From a virus, in IMG/VR virus record IMGVR_UViG_3300046028_006522, positions 1 through 40,646 of that record: a stretch of 40,646 nucleotides of DNA, one strand, 5' to 3'. Shown here piece after piece: positions 38,008 to 40,646 of the stretch; the first letter of the stretch is position 1, and every line of letters starts with the position of its first letter. Made by a program: the position numbers and the translations under genes. The notes under the pieces are model-generated. The model saw nothing but the letters and a program-made list of their open reading frames with translations. It was not told the origin of the DNA and searched no databases.

Positions 38008-38535
38008 ATGCCAACACCAGCAGAAGTTTTATCGATAGCCAAAATAGCTGAATACCTATGGAACGATACAATTCCAAAGGAAAAAGGATTTTTCAATGGC
38101 ACCATAGACCCAAGAAAAGCAATTCAATTATATATGGAGTGGAAGGCTTTGAATTTTGGTATTATCCAAAATATAAGCACTATACCCGGCGTAAGTAATT
38201 ACGTCTTTGCTCTTTGTGGGGCTAAGGTTGCAATAGCACAAGAAATATTAGCTAATGGTAGCTCTGGTGGTAATGTAGTACCGGGCGGTGGTGGACAAGG
38301 CGTTCGTGAATACTCTAATTTTGCAGTAGAAGGAACAGCTAGCATCACATTCTCTGAAGCAGTAAATACAACTTTACTTTACGCATCAAGAGGTGGTTTG
38401 GACGTTGGTGCCATCCTTACTTCAGGCACACCAACTGGAAATCAAGTATTATGGACATCATCAACAGGAACTTTAACTGTTGCATCTACTGTACCTTTCT
38501 ACTTAAATGAATTTGTTAGAATACTAGTTAAATAA
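38008..38535 (+). CDS. Virion appendage protein, 175 aa
   Basis: The N-terminal 90 residues are helical (TPAEVLSIAKIAEYLWNDTI, AIQLYMEWKALNFGI), a Gly-rich hinge follows (GSSGGNVVPGGGGQGVREYS), and the C-terminal part is beta-rich (EGTASITFSEAVNTTLLYAS, STVPFYLNEFVRILVK). The helix-hinge-beta plan fits a fibre base or adaptor carrying an exposed domain. I do not know a named family. The next gene, an HNH endonuclease, starts 4 nt later. Confidence 0.65.
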   Translation: MPTPAEVLSIAKIAEYLWNDTIPKEKGFFNGTIDPRKAIQLYMEWKALNFGIIQNISTIPGVSNYVFALCGAKVAIAQEILANGSSGGNVVPGGGGQGVREYSNFAVEGTASITFSEAVNTTLLYASRGGLDVGAILTSGTPTGNQVLWTSSTGTLTVASTVPFYLNEFVRILVK

Positions 38536-38539
38536 TATT

Positions 38540-39052
38540 ATGCGCCAATTAAAAGATAACCCAAATTACTTAGTAACTGTAGACGGAAGAGTATTCAGTC
38601 TACATACTATGAGATATTTGAAAAATTTTCCAAAAGCTGGCGATTATGTGTATGTGAAAATTGGAAGCAAATCACATAGAGTGCATAGACTAGTAGCTCA
38701 AACTTATATACCAAATCCAGAAAACAAACCACAGGTTAATCATATGGATGGCAATAAAGAGAATAATATGCTATGCAATCTAGAGTGGATGACTCATTCT
38801 GAGAATGTGCAGCATGCATGCGATACAGGGTTAAGACCAATTAGTGAATTAATGAGAGAAAATGGAAGAAGAAGCACTAATTTACTTTCTGGGAGAAATA
38901 AATATACTATTAAATTAGTTTTGGATGAAGAAACAGGTATATTTTATGAAAGTGCAAGAGATGCAGCAGAATCAGTAGGTGTGAAACCAAAATATTTGCG
39001 AAGAAGATTGAGTGGAGAAGTAAAAAATAATACAAAATTTAAATACGTATAG
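38540..39052 (+). CDS. NUMOD4-HNH homing-type endonuclease, 170 aa
   Basis: Residues 8-30 match a NUMOD4-like start (PNYLVTVDGRVFSLHTMRYL). The HNH core is RVHRLVAQTYIPNPENKPQV followed by NHMDGNKENN (H68, N76 area), N80-LEW and SENVQHA (N89, H92). The C-terminus (IFYESARDAAESVGVKPKYL) is a NUMOD1-type DNA-binding helix set. Such free-standing enzymes cut related phage genomes lacking the gene and spread by repair. It is packed between two appendage genes (4 nt and 1 nt) and ends with TAG. No intron is evident, so the insertion site is intergenic. Confidence 0.88.
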   Translation: MRQLKDNPNYLVTVDGRVFSLHTMRYLKNFPKAGDYVYVKIGSKSHRVHRLVAQTYIPNPENKPQVNHMDGNKENNMLCNLEWMTHSENVQHACDTGLRPISELMRENGRRSTNLLSGRNKYTIKLVLDEETGIFYESARDAAESVGVKPKYLRRRLSGEVKNNTKFKYV

Positions 39053-39053
39053 G

Positions 39054-40646
39054 ATGGCAATTCAAGGTCTTTTAAGCGGTGATTTAAAGGTAAGAGCGCT
39101 AAATGGCGTACTTATAGCAACGGACGGAATTGTAACTGCTACGAGCTTCTCATCAGGTTCTAGTGGGACTGCTGGTTCGAGTGGAAGTAGTGGTACCAGT
39201 GCAACTTCAGGTACTAGTGGTACAAGCGCTACTAGTGGTACAAGCGGTACGACTGGAACGAGTGGAAGTAGTGGCACAAGCGGTAGCAGTGGAACGAGTG
39301 GTACGACTGGAACGAGTGGTAGCAGCGGTTCTAGCGGTTCTAGTGCAACATCAGGAACGAGTGGCTCAACTGGAACAAGTGGTAGCAGTGGAACAAGTGC
39401 AACATCTGGAACAAGTGGTACAGATGGAACAAGTGGTACAAGTGCGACAAGTGGAACGAGTGGGACAGATGGCACTAGCGGTTCAAGTGGTAGCAGTGGT
39501 TCTAGTGGTACAAGCGCAACAAGTGGTACAAGTGGAACAGATGGTACAAGCGGTACGAGTGGGACCAGTGCAACAAGTGGTACAAGTGGAACGACAGGAA
39601 GCAGTGGAAGCAGTGGAACGAGTGGTTCTTCTGCAACAAGTGGTACAAGCGGTTCAAGTGGAACAAGTGCAACAAGTGGGACCAGTGGTACAAGCGGTTT
39701 ACAAGGCGATAGATACGCCACAACTTCATCGACAACATTTACATTGGGTAATGCAGGGACTTTAACTGTAGGTACTCAATTAGCATATACGGTAGCTCAA
39801 TCTATCATTGTGGTTTATGACGCTAATAACTTCCAAGAGTGTGAGGTTACAGCTTATAATCCAGCAACAGGTTCTTTATCATTCGCAGCACCAACTAGAA
39901 CAGTAGGTAGTGGAACTTATTCTGCTTGGTCTGTTAACTTAGATGGTGCGAGTGGAGGGGATGGGTCTAGCGGTACAAGCGGTAGTAGTGGCTCAAGCGC
40001 AACGGCTGGTACGAGTGGGACGACTGGAACAAGTGGTAGCAGTGGTTCATCTGGTACGAGTGGTAGCACTGGAACAAGTGGAAGTAGTGGAACAAGTGGA
40101 AGTAGCGGTAGCACTGGAACAAGTGGCAGCACTGGTACGAGCGGTAGTAGTGGAACGAGTGCAACAAGTGGAACGAGTGGTACTTCAGGAACTAGTGGTC
40201 GTAATGGTATAGATGGTTCATCAGGAGCTTCAATAGCTAACTGGTATGGTGCATTTACAAGTACAGCTACTCAAGTGGTTACAGCGGCAAATACACCAAC
40301 AGCAATCACATACACAAATGATGAATATAGTAATGGTATTGTTTTCAGTGGTTCACAACTTACTGTTCAACATACTGGTATCTATGAAATAGCATATTCA
40401 TTACAAATTGAACATACAGGTGGTGGAGGTGCAGATGTTAATATTTGGCTAAAGAAAAATGGAGCTAATATTATTAGAACTGATTCTATCTTAGGTTTAA
40501 GAAGCCAAAGTGCAAAGCAGTTACCATTCGTTTCTATTATTGATAGTGCAAATGCTAATGATTATTATGAAGTTTATTTTCAAGCAAATGCATCTGATGT
40601 ACAAGTAACAGCAGTAGCTGCAACAGGTACAATACCAGCAGCACCT
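39054..40646 (+). CDS. Collagen-like fibre with C1q-like end, incomplete at window edge
   Basis: Starting at ATG 39054 (1 nt after the HNH stop), 531 codons are open to the edge. Residues 1-31 (MAIQGLLSGDLKVRALNGVL...) are an anchor. Residues 32-214 and about 298-390 are Gly-X-Y repeats, nearly all GTS or GSS, with Ala instead of Gly in regular ATS triplets and no proline. Between them (219-297) lies a beta domain with SIIVVYDANNFQECEVTAYN. The C-terminal part (391-531) has NWYGAFTSTATQVVTAAN, GIYEIAYSLQIEHTGGGG and NIWLKKNGANIIRTDS, the jelly-roll type of C1q/TNF-like phage fibre heads. Probably a trimeric receptor-binding or adhesive fibre. Confidence 0.85.
   Translation, partial: MAIQGLLSGDLKVRALNGVLIATDGIVTATSFSSGSSGTAGSSGSSGTSATSGTSGTSATSGTSGTTGTSGSSGTSGSSGTSGTTGTSGSSGSSGSSATSGTSGSTGTSGSSGTSATSGTSGTDGTSGTSATSGTSGTDGTSGSSGSSGSSGTSATSGTSGTDGTSGTSGTSATSGTSGTTGSSGSSGTSGSSATSGTSGSSGTSATSGTSGTSGLQGDRYATTSSTTFTLGNAGTLTVGTQLAYTVAQSIIVVYDANNFQECEVTAYNPATGSLSFAAPTRTVGSGTYSAWSVNLDGASGGDGSSGTSGSSGSSATAGTSGTTGTSGSSGSSGTSGSTGTSGSSGTSGSSGSTGTSGSTGTSGSSGTSATSGTSGTSGTSGRNGIDGSSGASIANWYGAFTSTATQVVTAANTPTAITYTNDEYSNGIVFSGSQLTVQHTGIYEIAYSLQIEHTGGGGADVNIWLKKNGANIIRTDSILGLRSQSAKQLPFVSIIDSANANDYYEVYFQANASDVQVTAVAATGTIPAAP
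39147..40220 (+). repeat. Gly-Thr-Ser triplet repeat DNA (two blocks)
   Basis: Two blocks (about 39147-39695 and 39945-40220) of 9-nt-like units such as GGTACAAGT and GGAAGCAGT encode the collagen-like shafts. Synonymous codons are varied, which reduces slippage, but many units are identical. Antisense and shifted frames give long artefact ORFs here. Confidence 0.85.

Noticed and set aside
39062-39721. Long minus-strand frame encoding LVPLVPL-type repeats (also 39917-40132, and plus frame 39163-39765)
   Set aside because: These are artefacts of the Gly-Thr-Ser repeat of the collagen-like gene; the true frame starts at 39054 and continues to the window edge.
1-40646. TGA recoded as Trp or other alternative code
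   Set aside because: No in-frame TGA interrupts any gene and Trp is read from TGG. Absence of TGA stops alone does not show recoding.
1-40646. tRNA genes, integrase, repressor-type lysogeny module, lysis genes
   Set aside because: I looked for these by cloverleaf-like folds and protein motifs and saw none; they may lie outside the window.

Overview
The window is a contiguous piece of an AT-rich, tightly packed genome of a tailed, podovirus-like phage that very probably infects a member of the Bacteroidota. The host call rests on promoter boxes of the Bacteroidota type (TAnnTTTG, two of them with a TTTG box 18-19 nt upstream), on the lack of Shine-Dalgarno sequences before most genes (A-rich leaders instead), and on the protein families present: BT4734/VirE-N primase-helicase, a crAss-like order of terminase, portal, scaffold, capsid, neck and stabilization protein, and several tiny proteins that recur in Bacteroidota phages. 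I see no integrase, tRNA, lysis gene, DNA polymerase or RNA polymerase, so the window is probably not the whole genome; the last gene runs off the right edge.

Layout. (1) 12-454, plus strand: two small phage proteins. (2) 451-2268, minus strand: a five-gene operon with a PD-(D/E)XK exonuclease. (3) 2269-2762: 494 nt without a protein gene, holding outward promoters, a cluster of TTAATTAA words, a promoter-terminator unit that looks like a small RNA gene, an RNA-like fold and a 16-bp perfect palindrome. (4) 2763-3605, minus: small genes plus a NinG-type recombination nuclease. (5) 3720-7665, plus: replication operon with a small HTH protein, a DUF4373-type replication protein, a fused primase-helicase, SSB, a winged-helix protein and three small proteins. 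(6) 7681-8347, minus: two paralogous small proteins, one with a poly-threonine tail. (7) 8475-37436, plus: packaging, head, neck, tail and ejection proteins, with a GroES-like co-chaperonin and a ferritin-like protein embedded. (8) 37479-40646, plus: appendage genes, an HNH homing-type endonuclease and an open-ended collagen-like fibre with a C1q-like end.

How it works together. The exonuclease, NinG, SSB and primase-helicase form the replication and recombination set. The late operon encodes terminase, portal, scaffold and HK97-type capsid, then neck/tail proteins and three large internal (ejection) proteins. Poly-Thr linkers recur in virion-type proteins and join Cys-containing modules in the 1729-residue stabilization protein, which suggests a modular, exchangeable surface.

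Most worth checking: the orphan small-RNA unit at 2339-2417; an exact 16-nt repeat bracketing the late promoter at 8449-8456; two promoter classes, with the late ones lacking a -33 box and having a fixed 17-19 nt distance to the start codon; the ferritin-like gene among ejection proteins; the stabilization protein split and loaded with modules; and 44 stop codons without one TGA.
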